Assembly: GCF_041296385.1 (NCBI RefSeq)
Contig: NW_027183792.1
Coordinates: 1 to 64,000 of the forward strand
Length of the DNA stretch: 64,000 nt
Origin: Aphelocoma coerulescens
Lineage: Eukaryota; Chordata; Aves; Passeriformes; Corvidae
Direction: 5' to 3'
Both the position numbers and the translations under genes were made by a program. Positions within the stretch are counted from its first letter, which is position 1. Every line of letters starts with the position of its first letter. Positions 1 through 10,800 of the stretch are shown here, one piece after another. The notes under the pieces were generated by a model that had not been told where the DNA came from, did not search any database, and saw only the letters and a list, made by a program, of their open reading frames with translations.

Positions 1-645
1 GACCCCTGCAAAGCCACCCCTTAGCCCCGCCCATTTCCCCTTTAGCCCCGCCCCCTCCCGGCCCTGCCGACCCAAATTCCCCCCCAAAAACCCCCCAAAA
101 CCCCCAAAATTCCAAAAAAAAACCCCCCCAGAGACCCCCAAAAATCCCCTTAAAGACCCAAAATTCCCAAATAAAAGCCCCAAACCCCCTAAATCTCCTC
201 AGGACCCCTGCAAAGCCACCCCTTAGCCCCGCCCACTCCCCCTCTAGCCCCGCCCATTTCCCCTTTAGCCCCGCCCCCTCCCGGCCCTGCCGACCCAAAT
301 TCCCCCCAAAAACCCCCCAAAACCCCCAAAATTCCAAAAAAAAAACCCCAGAGACCCCCAAAAATCCCCTTAAAGACCCAAAATTCCCAAATAAAAGCCC
401 CAAACCCCCTAAATCTCCTCAGGACCCCTGCAAAGCCACCCCTTAGCCCCGCCCATTTCCCCTTTAGCCCCGCCCCCTCCGGCCCTGCCGACCCAAATTC
501 CCCCCCAAAAACCCCCCAAAACCCCCAAAATTCCAGAAAAAAACCTCCCAGAGACCCCCAAAAATCCCCTTAAAGACCCAACATTCCCAAATAAAAGCCC
601 CAAACCCCCTAAATCTCCTCAGGACCCCTGCAAAGCCACACCTTA

Positions 646-677
646 GCCCCGCCCATTTCCCCTTTAGCCCCGCCCCC
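646..677 (+). promoter_or_regulatory. Paired GC boxes of the monomer (representative)
   Basis: Two GCCCCGCCC elements lie about 21 bp apart in each short monomer, and three in each long monomer. GGGGCGGGG-type boxes are the known binding sequence of Sp1/KLF zinc-finger proteins. Here they are also the core of the internal 21-bp repeat, so their abundance may be only a by-product of repeat structure. They hold several of the few CpG sites of the monomer. No TATA-box or initiator arrangement that would make a convincing promoter was seen. Confidence 0.3.
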
Positions 678-700
678 TCCCGGCCCTGCCGACCCAAATT

Positions 701-727
701 CCCCCCCAAAAACCCCCCAAAACCCCC
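701..727 (-). other. G-quadruplex / i-motif core of the monomer (representative)
   Basis: The plus strand shows C7-A5-C6-A4-C5 (C at 701-707, 713-718 and 723-727). The complement therefore reads G5-T4-G6-T5-G7, flanked by further GGG and GGGG tracts from the GC-box side. G-tracts of five or more separated by loops of four to five T are strong quadruplex-forming sequence, and the C strand could form an i-motif. The arrangement looks like ciliate-type G4T4 telomere repeats, but it is embedded in a longer satellite monomer and is not a telomere. Nearly every monomer carries it, so the array has hundreds of potential quadruplex sites on one strand. Folding in vivo is inference. Confidence 0.7.
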
Positions 728-735
728 AAAATTCC

Positions 736-750
736 AAAAAAAACCCCCCC
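736..750 (+). other. 15-nt A/C junction tract with sliding boundary (representative)
   Basis: Between TTCC and AGAG each monomer has an A-run followed by a C-run. Here it is A8-C7. Other copies show A9-C6, A10-C5, or A8-C5-A-C, and most keep a total near 15 nt. A minority are shorter (A8-C6, or A8-C5 as at 5505-5517), and these shift the period by one or two bases. The tract is the main source of length variation among short monomers and serves as a lineage marker. Confidence 0.8.
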
Positions 751-790
751 AGAGACCCCCAAAAATCCCCTTAAAGACCCAAAATTCCCA

Positions 791-796
791 AATAAA
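791..796 (+). promoter_or_regulatory. AATAAA hexamer present in almost every monomer (representative)
   Basis: The tail of the monomer contains CCCAAATAAAAGCCCC, which includes the canonical poly(A)-signal hexamer on the plus strand. It recurs about every 201-222 bp through the array, and one copy near 60138 is altered. A hexamer alone is weak evidence: no downstream GT-rich element is visible, since the plus strand is poor in G and T. It is recorded as a sequence fact with possible meaning for plus-strand transcripts of the satellite. Confidence 0.3.
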
Positions 797-1024
797 AGCC
801 CCAAACCCCCTAAATCTCCTCAGGACCCCTGCAAAGCCACCCCTTAGCCCCGCCCATTTCCCCTTTAGCCCCGCCCCCTCCCGGCCCTGCCGACCCAAAT
901 TCCCCCCCAAAAACCCCCCAAAACCCCCAAAATTCCAAAAAAAACCCCCCCAGAGACCCCCAAAAATCCCCTTAAAGACCCAAAATTCCCAAATAAAAGC
1001 CCCAAACCCCCTAAATCTCCTCAG

Positions 1025-1246
1025 GACCCCTGCAAAGCCACCCCTTAGCCCCGCCCACTCCCCCTCTAGCCCCGCCCATTTCCCCTTTAGCCCCGCCCCC
1101 TCCCGGCCCTGCCGACCCAAATTCCCCCCCAAAAACCCCCCAAAACCCCCAAAATTCCAAAAAAAAAACCCCCAGAGACCCCCAAAAATCCCCTTAAAGA
1201 CCCAAAATTCCCAAATAAAAGCCCCAAACCCCCTAAATCTCCTCAG
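1025..1246 (+). repeat. Representative long monomer (222 bp)
   Basis: This copy is identical in layout to the short monomer but has three GC-box modules instead of two. The extra 21 bp lie at 1057-1077, beginning ACTCCCCCTCTAG and ending GCCCCGCCC. In the first 8 kb the same module starts at 235, 1057, 1279, 1702, 3130, 3352, 4377, 5202, 5623, 6247, 7072, 7496 and 7917, so about one monomer in three is long. Long monomers are usually separated by one to several short ones, giving spacings such as 222, 421-424, 624, 822-825 and 1025. The 21-bp step keeps the 3-nt phase and so does not close the minus-strand open frame. Confidence 0.93.
1057..1077 (+). repeat. Extra 21-bp GC-box module (internal minisatellite unit)
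   Basis: This is the module that separates long from short monomers. It is a diverged copy of the neighbouring 21-bp unit, with shared TAGCCCCGCCC followed by a T/C-rich spacer, so it arose by, or is lost by, slippage or unequal exchange inside the monomer. Variants at its first bases mark lineages across the array: ACTCC (usual), GCTCC near 16628 and 29723, AGTCC at 17051, 30146 and near 62244, TCTCC at 27851, 36561, 50831 and 52913, and AATCC near 52090. Near 13949 a hybrid reads ATTTCCCCTC, as if partly converted to the adjacent unit. Confidence 0.85.
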
Positions 1247-4200
1247 GACCCCTGCAAAGCCACCCCTTAGCCCCGCCCACTCCCCCTCTAGCCCCGCCCA
1301 TTTCCCCTTTAGCCGCGCCCCCTCCCGGCCCTGCCGACCCAAATTCCCCCCCAAAAACCCCCCAAAACCCCCAAAATTCCAAAAAAAAACCCCCCAGAGA
1401 CCCCCAAAAATCCCCTTAAAGACCCAAAATTCCCAAATAAAAGCCCCAAACCCCCTAAATCTCCTCAGGACCCCTGCAAAGCCACCCCTTAGCCCCGCCC
1501 ATTTCCCCTTTAGCCCCGCCCCCTCCCGGCCCTGCCGACCCAAATTCCCCCCCAAAAACCCCCCAAAACCCCCAAAATTCCAAAAAAAACCCCCACAGAG
1601 ACCCCCAAAAATCCCCTTAAAGACCCAAAATTCCCAAATAAAAGCCCCAAACCCCCTAAATCTCCTCAGGACCCCTGAAAAGCCACCCCTTAGCCCTGCC
1701 CACTCCCCCTCTAGCCCCGCCCATTTCCCCTTTAGCCCCGCCCCCTCCCGGCCCTGCCGACCCAAATTCCCCCCCAAAAACCCCCCAAAACCCCCAAAAT
1801 TCCAGAAAAAAACCCCCCAGAGACCCCCAAACATCCCCTTAAAGACCCAACATTCCCAAATAAAAGCCCCAAACCCCCTAAATCTCCTCAGGACCCCTGC
1901 AAAGCCACACCTTAGCCCCGCCCATTTCCCCTTTAGCCCCGCCCCCTCCCGGCCCTGCCGACCCAAATTCCCCCCCAAAAACCCCCCAAAACCCCCAAAA
2001 TTCCAAAAAAAAACCCCCCAGAGACCCCCAAAAATCCCCTTAAAGACCCAAAATTCCCAAATAAAAGCCCCAAACCCCCTAAATCTCCTCAGGACCCCTG
2101 CAAAGCCACCCCTTAGCCCCGCCCATTTCCCCTTTAGCCCCGCCCCCTCCCGGCCCTGCCGACCCAAATTCCCCCCCAAAAACCCCCCAAAACCCCCAAA
2201 ATTCCAAAAAAAACCCCCACAGAGACCCCCAAAAATCCCCTTAAAGACCCAAAATTCCCAAATAAAAGCCCCAAACCCCCTAAATCTCCTCAGGACCCCT
2301 GCAAAGCCACCCCTTAGCCCCGCCCATTTCCCCTTTAGCCCCGCCCCCTCCCGGCCCTGCCGACCCAAATTCCCCCCCAAAAACCCCCCAAAACCCCCAA
2401 AATTCCAAAAAAAAAACCCCCAGAGACCCCCAAAAATCCCCTTAAAGACCCAAAATTCCCAAATAAAAGCCCCAAACCCCCTAAATCTCCTCAGGACCCC
2501 TGCAAAGCCACCCCTTAGCCCCGCCCATTTCCCCTTTAGCCCCGCCCCCTCCCGGCCCTGCCGACCCAAATTCCCCCCCAAAAACCCCCCAAAACCCCCA
2601 AAATTCCAGAAAAAAACCTCCCAGAGACCCCCAAAAATCCCCTTAAAGACCCAACATTCCCAAATAAAAGCCCCAAACCCCCTAAATCTCCTCAGGACCC
2701 CTGCAAAGCCACACCTTAGCCCCGCCCATTTCCCCTTTAGCCCCGCCCCCTCCCGGCCCTGCCGACCCAAATTCCCCCCCAAAAACCCCCCAAAACCCCC
2801 AAAATTCCAAAAAAAAACCCCCCCAGAGACCCCCAAAAATCCCCTTAAAGACCCAAAATTCCCAAATAAAAGCCCCAAACCCCCTAAATCTCCTCAGGAC
2901 CCCTGCAAAGCCACCCCTTAGCCCCGCCCATTTCCCCTTTAGCCCCGCCCCCTCCCGGCCCTGCCGACCCAAATTCCCCCCCAAAAACCCCCCAAAACCC
3001 CCAAAATTCCAAAAAAAACCCCCCCAGAGACCCCCAAAAATCCCCTTAAAGACCCAAAATTCCAAATAAAAGCCCCAAACCCCCTAAATCTCCTCAGGAC
3101 CCCTGCAAAGCCACCCCTTAGCCCCGCCCACTCCCCCTCTAGCCCCGCCCATTTCCCCTTTAGCCCCGCCCCCTCCCGGCCCTGCCGACCCAAATTCCCC
3201 CCCAAAAACCCCCCAAAACCCCCAAAATTCCAAAAAAAAAACCCCCAGAGACCCCCAAAAATCCCCTTAAAGACCCAAAATTCCCAAATAAAAGCCCCAA
3301 ACCCCCTAAATCTCCTCAGGACCCCTGCAAAGCCACCCCTTAGCCCCGCCCACTCCCCCTCTAGCCCCGCCCATTTCCCCTTTAGCCCCGCCCCCTCCCG
3401 GCCCTGCCGACCCAAATTCCCCCCCAAAAACCCCCCAAAACCCCCAAAATTCCAAAAAAAAACCCCCCAGAGACCCCCAAAAATCCCCTTAAAGACCCAA
3501 AATTCCCAAATAAAAGCCCCAAACCCCCTAAATCTCCTCAGGACCCCTGCAAAGCCACCCCTTAGCCCCGCCCATTTCCCCTTTAGCCCCGCCCCCTCCC
3601 GGCCCTGCCGACCCAAATTCCCCCCCAAAAACCCCCCAAAACCCCCAAAATTCCAAAAAAAACCCCCCAGAGACCCCCAAAAATCCCCTTAAAGACCCAA
3701 AATTCCCAAATAAAAGCCCCAAACCCCCTAAATCTCCTCAGGACCCCTGCAAAGCCACCCCTTAGCCCCGCCCATTTCCCCTTTAGCCCCGCCCCCTCCC
3801 GGCCCTGCCGACCCAAATTCCCCCCCAAAAACCCCCCAAAACCCCCAAAATTCCAAAAAAAAACCCCCCAGAGACCCCCAAAAATCCCCTTAAAGACCCA
3901 AAATTCCCAAATAAAAGCCCCAAACCCCCTAAATCTCCTCAGGACCCCTGCACAGCCACCCCTTAGCCCCGCCCATTTCCCCTTTAGCCCCGCCCCCTCC
4001 CGGCCCTGCCGACCCAAATTCCCCCCCAAAAACCCCCCAAAACCCCCAAAATTCCAGAAAAAAACCCCCCAGAGACCCCCAAAAATCCCCTTAAAGACCC
4101 AACATTCCCAAATAAAAGCCCCAAACCCCCTAAATCTCCTCAGGACCCCTGCAAAGCCACCCCTTAGCCCCGCCCATTTCCCCTTTAGCCCCGCCCCCTC

Positions 4201-7200
4201 CCGGCCCTGCCGACCCAAATTCCCCCCCAAAAACCCCCCAAAACCCCCAAAATTCCAAAAAAAACCCCCCCAGAGACCCCCAAAAATCCCCTTAAAGACC
4301 CAAAATTCCCAAATAAAAGCCCCAAACCCCCTAAATCTCCTCAGGACCCCTGAAAAGCCACCCCTTAGCCCCGCCCACTCCCCCTCTAGCCCCGCCCATT
4401 TCCCCTTTAGCCCCGCCCCCTCCCGGCCCTGCCGACCCAAATTCCCCCCCAAAAACCCCCCAAAACCCCCAAAATTCCAAAAAAAAACCCCCCAGAGACC
4501 CCCAAAAATCCCCTTAAAGACCCAAAATTCCCAAATAAAAGCCCCAAACCCCCTAAATCTCCTCAGGACCCCTGCAAAGCCACCCCTTAGCCCCGCCCAT
4601 TTCCCCTTTAGCCCCGCCCCCTCCCGGCCCTGCCGACCCAAATTCCCCCCCAAAAACCCCCCAAAACCCCCAAAATTCCAAAAAAAAACCCCCCAGAGAC
4701 CCCCAAAAATCCCCTTAAAGACCCAAAATTCCCAAATAAAAGCCCCAAACCCCCTAAATCTCCTCAGGACCCCTGCAGAGCCACCCCTTAGCCCCGCCCA
4801 TTTCCCCTTTAGCCCCGCCCCCTCCCGGCCCTGCCGACCCAAATTCCCCCCCAAAAACCCCCCAAAACCCCCAAAATTCCAGAAAAAAACCCCCCAGAGA
4901 CCCCCAAAAATCCCCTTAAAGACCCAACATTCCCAAATAAAAGCCCCAAACCCCCTAAATCTCCTCAGGACCCCTGCAAAGCCACCCCTTAGCCCCGCCC
5001 ATTTCCCCTTTAGCCCCGCCCCCTCCCGGCCCTGCCGACCCAAATTCCCCCCCAAAAACCCCCCAAAACCCCCAAAATTCCAAAAAAAACCCCCCCAGAG
5101 ACCCCCAAAAATCCCCTTAAAGACCCAAAATTCCCAAATAAAAGCCCCAAACCCCCTAAATCTCCTCAGGACCCCTGAAAAGCCACCCCTTAGCCCCGCC
5201 CACTCCCCCTCTAGCCCCGCCCATTTCCCCTTTAGCCCCGCCCCCTCCCGGCCCTGCCGACCCAAATTCCCCCCCAAAAACCCCCCAAAACCCCCAAAAT
5301 TCCAAAAAAAAACCCCCCAGAGACCCCCAAAAATCCCCTTAAAGACCCAAAATTCCCAAATAAAAGCCCCAAACCCCCTAAATCTCCTCAGGACCCCTGC
5401 AAAGCCACCCCTTAGCCCCGCCCATTTCCCCTTTAGCCCCGCCCCCTCCCGGCCCTGCCGACCCAAATTCCCCCCCAAAAACCCCCCAAAACCCCCAAAA
5501 TTCCAAAAAAAACCCCCAGAGACCCCCAAAAATCCCCTTAAAGACCCAAAATTCCCAAATAAAAGCCCCAAACCCCCTAAATCTCCTCAGGACCCCTGCA
5601 AAGCCACCCCTTAGCCCCGCCCACTCCCCCTCTAGCCCCGCCCATTTCCCCTTTAGCCCCGCCCCCTCCCGGCCCTGCCGACCCAAATTCCCCCCCAAAA
5701 ACCCCCCAAAACCCCCAAAATTCCAAAAAAAACCCCCCCAGAGACCCCCAAAAATCCCCTTAAAGACCCAACATTCCCAAATAAAAGCCCCAAACCCCCT
5801 AAATCTCCTCAGGACCCCTGAAAAGCCACCCCTTAGCCCCGCCCATTTCCCCTTTAGCCCCGCCCCCTCCCGGCCCTGCCGACCCAAATTCCCCCCCAAA
5901 AACCCCCCAAAACCCCCAAAATTCCAAAAAAAAACCCCCCAGAGACCCCCAAAAATCCCCTTAAAGACCCAAAATTCCCAAATAAAAGCCCCAAACCCCC
6001 TAAATCTCCTCAGGACCCCTGCAAAGCCACCCCTTAGCCCCGCCCATTTCCCCTTTAGCCCCGCCCCCTCCCGGCCCTGCCGACCCAAATTCCCCCCCAA
6101 AAACCCCCCAAAACCCCCAAAATTCCAAAAAAAACCCCCACAGAGACCCCCAAAAATCCCCTTAAAGACCCAAAATTCCCAAATAAAAGCCCCAAACCCC
6201 CTAAATCTCCTCAGGACCCCTGAAAAGCCACCCCTTAGCCCTGCCCACTCCCCCTCTAGCCCCGCCCATTTCCCCTTTAGCCCCGCCCCCTCCCGGCCCT
6301 GCCGACCCAAATTCCCCCCCAAAAACCCCCCAAAACCCCCAAAATTCCAGAAAAAAACCCCCCAGAGACCCCCAAACATCCCCTTAAAGACCCAACATTC
6401 CCAAATAAAAGCCCCAAACCCCCTAAATCTCCTCAGGACCCCTGCAAAGCCACACCTTAGCCCCGCCCATTTCCCCTTTAGCCCCGCCCCCTCCCGGCCC
6501 TGCCGACCCAAATTCCCCCCCAAAAACCCCCCAAAACCCCCAAAATTCCAAAAAAAACCCCCCAGAGACCCCCAAAAATCCCCTTAAAGACCCAAAATTC
6601 CCAAATAAAAGCCCCAAACCCCCTAAATCTCCTCAGGACCCCTGCAAAGCCACCCCTTAGCCCCGCCCATTTCCCCTTTAGCCCCGCCCCCTCCCGGCCC
6701 TGCCGACCCAAATTCCCCCCCAAAAACCCCCCAAAACCCCCAAAATTCCAAAAAAAACCCCCACAGAGACCCCCAAAAATCCCCTTAAAGACCCAAAATT
6801 CCCAAATAAAAGCCCCAAACCCCCTAAATCTCCTCAGGACCCCTGCAAAGCCACCCCTTAGCCCCGCCCATTTCCCCTTTAGCCCCGCCCCCCTCCCGGC
6901 CCTGCCGACCCAAATTCCCCCCCAAAAACCCCCCAAAACCCCCAAAATTCCAAAAAAAACCCCCCCAGAGACCCCCAAAAATCCCCTTAAAGACCCAAAA
7001 TTCCCAAATAAAAGCCCCAAACCCCCTAAATCTCCTCAGGACCCCTGCAAAGCCACCCCTTAGCCCCGCCCACTCCCCCTCTAGCCCCGCCCATTTCCCC
7101 TTTAGCCCCGCCCCCTCCCGGCCCTGCCGACCCAAATTCCCCCCCAAAAACCCCCCAAAACCCCCAAAATTCCAAAAAAAAAACCCCCCAGAGACCCCCA

Positions 7201-7806
7201 AAAATCCCCTTAAAGACCCAAAATTCCCAAATAAAAGCCCCAAACCCCCTAAATCTCCTCAGGACCTCTGCAAAGCCACCCCTTAGCCCCGCCCATTTCC
7301 CCTTTAGCCCCGCCCCCTCCCGGCCCTGCCGACCCAAATTCCCCCCCAAAAACCCCCCAAAACCCCCAAAATTCCAAAAAAAACCCACCCAGAGACCCCC
7401 AAAAATCCCCTTAAAGACCCAAAATTCCCAAATAAAAGCCCCAAACCCCCTAAATCTCCTCAGGACCCCTGAAAAGCCACCCCTTAGCCCCGCCCACTCC
7501 CCCTCTAGCCCCGCCCATTTCCCCTTTAGCCCCGCCCCCTCCCGGCCCTGCCGACCCAAATTCCCCCCCAAAAACCCCCCAAAACCCCCAAAATTCCAAA
7601 AAAAAACCCCCCAGAGACCCCCAAAAATCCCCTTAAAGACCCAAAATTCCCAAATAAAAGCCCCAAACCCCCTAAATCTCCTCATGACCCCTGCAAAGCC
7701 ACCCCTTAGCCCCGCCCATTTCCCCTTTAGCCCCGCCCCCTCCCGGCCCTGCCGACCCAAATTCCCCCCCAAAAACCCCCCAAAACCCCCAAAATTCCAA
7801 AAAAAA

Positions 7807-10800
7807 CCCCCAGAGACCCCCAAAAATCCCCTTAAAGACCCAAAATTCCCAAATAAAAGCCCCAAACCCCCTAAATATCCTCAGGACCCCTGCAAAGCCA
7901 CCCCTTAGCCCCGCCCACTCCCCCTCTAGCCCCGCCCATTTCCCCTTTAGCCCCGCCCCCTCCCGGCCCTGCCGACCCAAATTCCCCCCCAAAAACCCCC
8001 CAAAACCCCCAAAATTCCAAAAAAAACCCCCCCAGAGACCCCCAAAAATCCCCTTAAAGACCCAACATTCCCAAATAAAAGCCCCAAACCCCCTAAATCT
8101 CCTCAGGACCCCTGCAAAGCCACCCCTTAGCCCCGCCCATTTCCCCTTTAGCCCCGCCCCCTCCCGGCCCTGCCGACCCAAATTCCCCCCCAAAAACCCC
8201 CCAAAACCCCCAAAATTCCAAAAAAAAACCCCCCAGAGACCCCCAAAAATCCCCTTAAAGACCCAAAATTCCCAAATAAAAGCCCCAAACCCCCTAAATC
8301 TCCTCAGGACCCCTGCAAAGCCACCCCTTAGCCCCGCCCATTTCCCCTTTAGCCCCGCCCCCTCCCGGCCCTGCCGACCCAAATTCCCCCCCAAAAACCC
8401 CCCAAAACCCCCAAAATTCCAAAAAAAACCCCCCCAGAGACCCCCAAAAATCCCCTTAAAGACCCAAAATTCCCAAATAAAAGCCCCAAACCCCCTAAAT
8501 CTCCTCAGGACCCCTGCAAAGCCACCCCTTAGCCCCGCCCACTCCCCCTCTAGCCCCGCCCATTTCCCCTTTAGCCCCGCCCCCTCCCGGCCCTGCCGAC
8601 CCAAATTCCCCCCCAAAAACCCCCCAAAACCCCCAAAATTCCAAAAAAAAAACCCCCAGAGACCCCCAAAAATCCCCTTAAAGACCCAAAATTCCCAAAT
8701 AAAAGCCCCAAACCCCCTAAATCTCCTCAGGACCCCTGCAAAGCCACCCCTTAGCCCCGCCCATTTCCCCTTTAGCCCCGCCCCCTCCCGGCCCTGCCGA
8801 CCCAAATTCCCCCCCAAAAACCCCCCAAAACCCCCAAAATTCCAGAAAAAAACCTCCCAGAGACCCCCAAAAATCCCCTTAAAGACCCAACATTCCCAAA
8901 TAAAAGCCCCAAACCCCCTAAATCTCCTCAGGACCCCTGCAAAGCCACACCTTAGCCCCGCCCATTTCCCCTTTAGCCCCGCCCCCTCCCGGCCCTGCCG
9001 ACCCAAATTCCCCCCCAAAAACCCCCCAAAACCCCCAAAATTCCAAAAAAAACCCCCCCAGAGACCCCCAAAAATCCCCTTAAAGACCCAAAATTCCCAA
9101 ATAAAAGCCCCAAACCCCCTAAATCTCCTCAGGACCCCTGCAAAGCCACCCCTTAGCCCCGCCCATTTCCCCTTTAGCCCCGCCCCCTCCCGGCCCTGCC
9201 GACCCAAATTCCCCCCCAAAAACCCCCCAAAACCCCCAAAATTCCAAAAAAAACCCCCCCAGAGACCCCCAAAAATCCCCTTAAAGACCCAAAATTCCCA
9301 AATAAAAGCCCCAAACCCCCTAAATCTCCTCAGGACCCCTGCAAAGCCACCCCTTAGCCCCGCCCACTCCCCCTCTAGCCCCGCCCATTTCCCCTTTAGC
9401 CCCGCCCCCTCCCGGCCCTGCCGACCCAAATTCCCCCCCAAAAACCCCCCAAAACCCCCAAAATTCCAAAAAAAAAACCCCCAGAGACCCCCAAAAATCC
9501 CCTTAAAGACCCAAAATTCCCAAATAAAAGCCCCAAACCCCCTAAATCTCCTCAGGACCCCTGCAAAGCCACCCCTTAGCCCCGCCCACTCCCCCTCTAG
9601 CCCCGCCCATTTCCCCTTTAGCCGCGCCCCCTCCCGGCCCTGCCGACCCAAATTCCCCCCCAAAAACCCCCCAAAACCCCCAAAATTCCAAAAAAAAACC
9701 CCCCAGAGACCCCCAAAAATCCCCTTAAAGACCCAAAATTCCCAAATAAAAGCCCCAAACCCCCTAAATCTCCTCAGGACCCCTGCAAAGCCACCCCTTA
9801 GCCCCGCCCATTTCCCCTTTAGCCCCGCCCCCTCCCGGCCCTGCCGACCCAAATTCCCCCCCAAAAACCCCCCAAAACCCCCAAAATTCCAAAAAAAACC
9901 CCCACAGAGACCCCCAAAAATCCCCTTAAAGACCCAAAATTCCCAAATAAAAGCCCCAAACCCCCTAAATCTCCTCAGGACCCCTGAAAAGCCACCCCTT
10001 AGCCCTGCCCACTCCCCCTCTAGCCCCGCCCATTTCCCCTTTAGCCCCGCCCCCTCCCGGCCCTGCCGACCCAAATTCCCCCCCAAAAACCCCCCAAAAC
10101 CCCCAAAATTCCAGAAAAAAACCCCCCAGAGACCCCCAAACATCCCCTTAAAGACCCAACATTCCCAAATAAAAGCCCCAAACCCCCTAAATCTCCTCAG
10201 GACCCCTGCAAAGCCACACCTTAGCCCCGCCCATTTCCCCTTTAGCCCCGCCCCCTCCCGGCCCTGCCGACCCAAATTCCCCCCCAAAAACCCCCCAAAA
10301 CCCCCAAAATTCCAAAAAAAAACCCCCCAGAGACCCCCAAAAATCCCCTTAAAGACCCAAAATTCCCAAATAAAAGCCCCAAACCCCCTAAATCTCCTCA
10401 GGACCCCTGCAAAGCCACCCCTTAGCCCCGCCCATTTCCCCTTTAGCCCCGCCCCCTCCCGGCCCTGCCGACCCAAATTCCCCCCCAAAAACCCCCCAAA
10501 ACCCCCAAAATTCCAAAAAAAACCCCCACAGAGACCCCCAAAAATCCCCTTAAAGACCCAAAATTCCCAAATAAAAGCCCCAAACCCCCTAAATCTCCTC
10601 AGGACCCCTGCAAAGCCACCCCTTAGCCCCGCCCATTTCCCCTTTAGCCCCGCCCCCTCCCGGCCCTGCCGACCCAAATTCCCCCCCAAAAACCCCCCAA
10701 AACCCCCAAAATTCCAAAAAAAACCCCCCCAGAGACCCCCAAAAATCCCCTTAAAGACCCAAAATTCCCAAATAAAAGCCCCAAACCCCCTAAATCTCCT

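Larger units (their letters stand above)
623..823 (+). repeat. Representative short monomer (201 bp)
   Basis: This copy is taken as the reference short unit, phased from GACCCCTG to CTCCTCAG. Its order is: lead with CAAAGCCACACC; two GC-box modules (TTAGCCCCGCCC, then TTTAGCCCCGCCCC); a CCCGGCCCTGCCGACCC block; a C7-A5-C6-A4-C5 core at 701-727; an A8-C7 tract at 736-750; AGAGACCCCC; CCTTAAAGACCCAAAATTCCC; AATAAA at 791-796; and a CCCCAAACCCCCTAAATC tail. A hand count of the consensus gives about 16 G, 25 T, 63 A and 97 C. Its 201 bp equal exactly 67 codons, which explains the long artefactual open frames on the minus strand. The motif AAATTCC/AAAATTCC occurs three times, so the A/C-rich half also looks built from older, shorter repeats. 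Confidence 0.95.
1..5450. repeat. Left block, partly a copy of sequence 8.3 kb downstream
   Basis: Rare variants here reappear at a fixed offset of 8309 bp. The substitution giving AGCCGCGCC lies at 1311 and again at 9620, and the variant CTGCCCACTCC lies at 1696 and again at 10005. The order of long and short monomers and of marker substitutions around them is also shared, so about 0.5-2.9 kb corresponds to about 8.8-11.2 kb. The right limit is where the 13.3-kb superunit begins to match. The left limit is outside the window. Confidence 0.75.

Noticed and set aside
701..727. Telomere repeat tract
   Set aside because: The C7-A5-C6-A4-C5 core is a fixed part of a longer monomer, not a continuous short repeat. 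The vertebrate CCCTAA unit is not tandemly present (only single CCCTAAATC occurrences per monomer).
623..823. CENP-B box in the monomer
   Set aside because: The only CG-containing stretch with some likeness is CCGGCCCTGCCGACCC. It lacks the TTCG and the spaced A and CGGG positions of the known box.
464..2878. Long minus-strand open frames (also 7672-11628, 11435-15148, 20744-24478, 25185-28022, 38797-41886, 44443-51108, 55542-58658) as giant repeat-protein genes
   Set aside because: They are one stop-free frame of a 67-codon satellite monomer. Starts are TTG-type codons, frames overlap and restart at each 1-2-nt tract change, and marker variants are nonsynonymous. No unique N- or C-terminal domain exists.
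7684..7908. Plus-strand frame of 74 codons starting with a true ATG, Pro/Lys-rich
   Set aside because: The ATG comes from a private G-to-T change in CTCAGGACC at one monomer. The rest is ordinary satellite sequence, and the frame ends in the next monomer.
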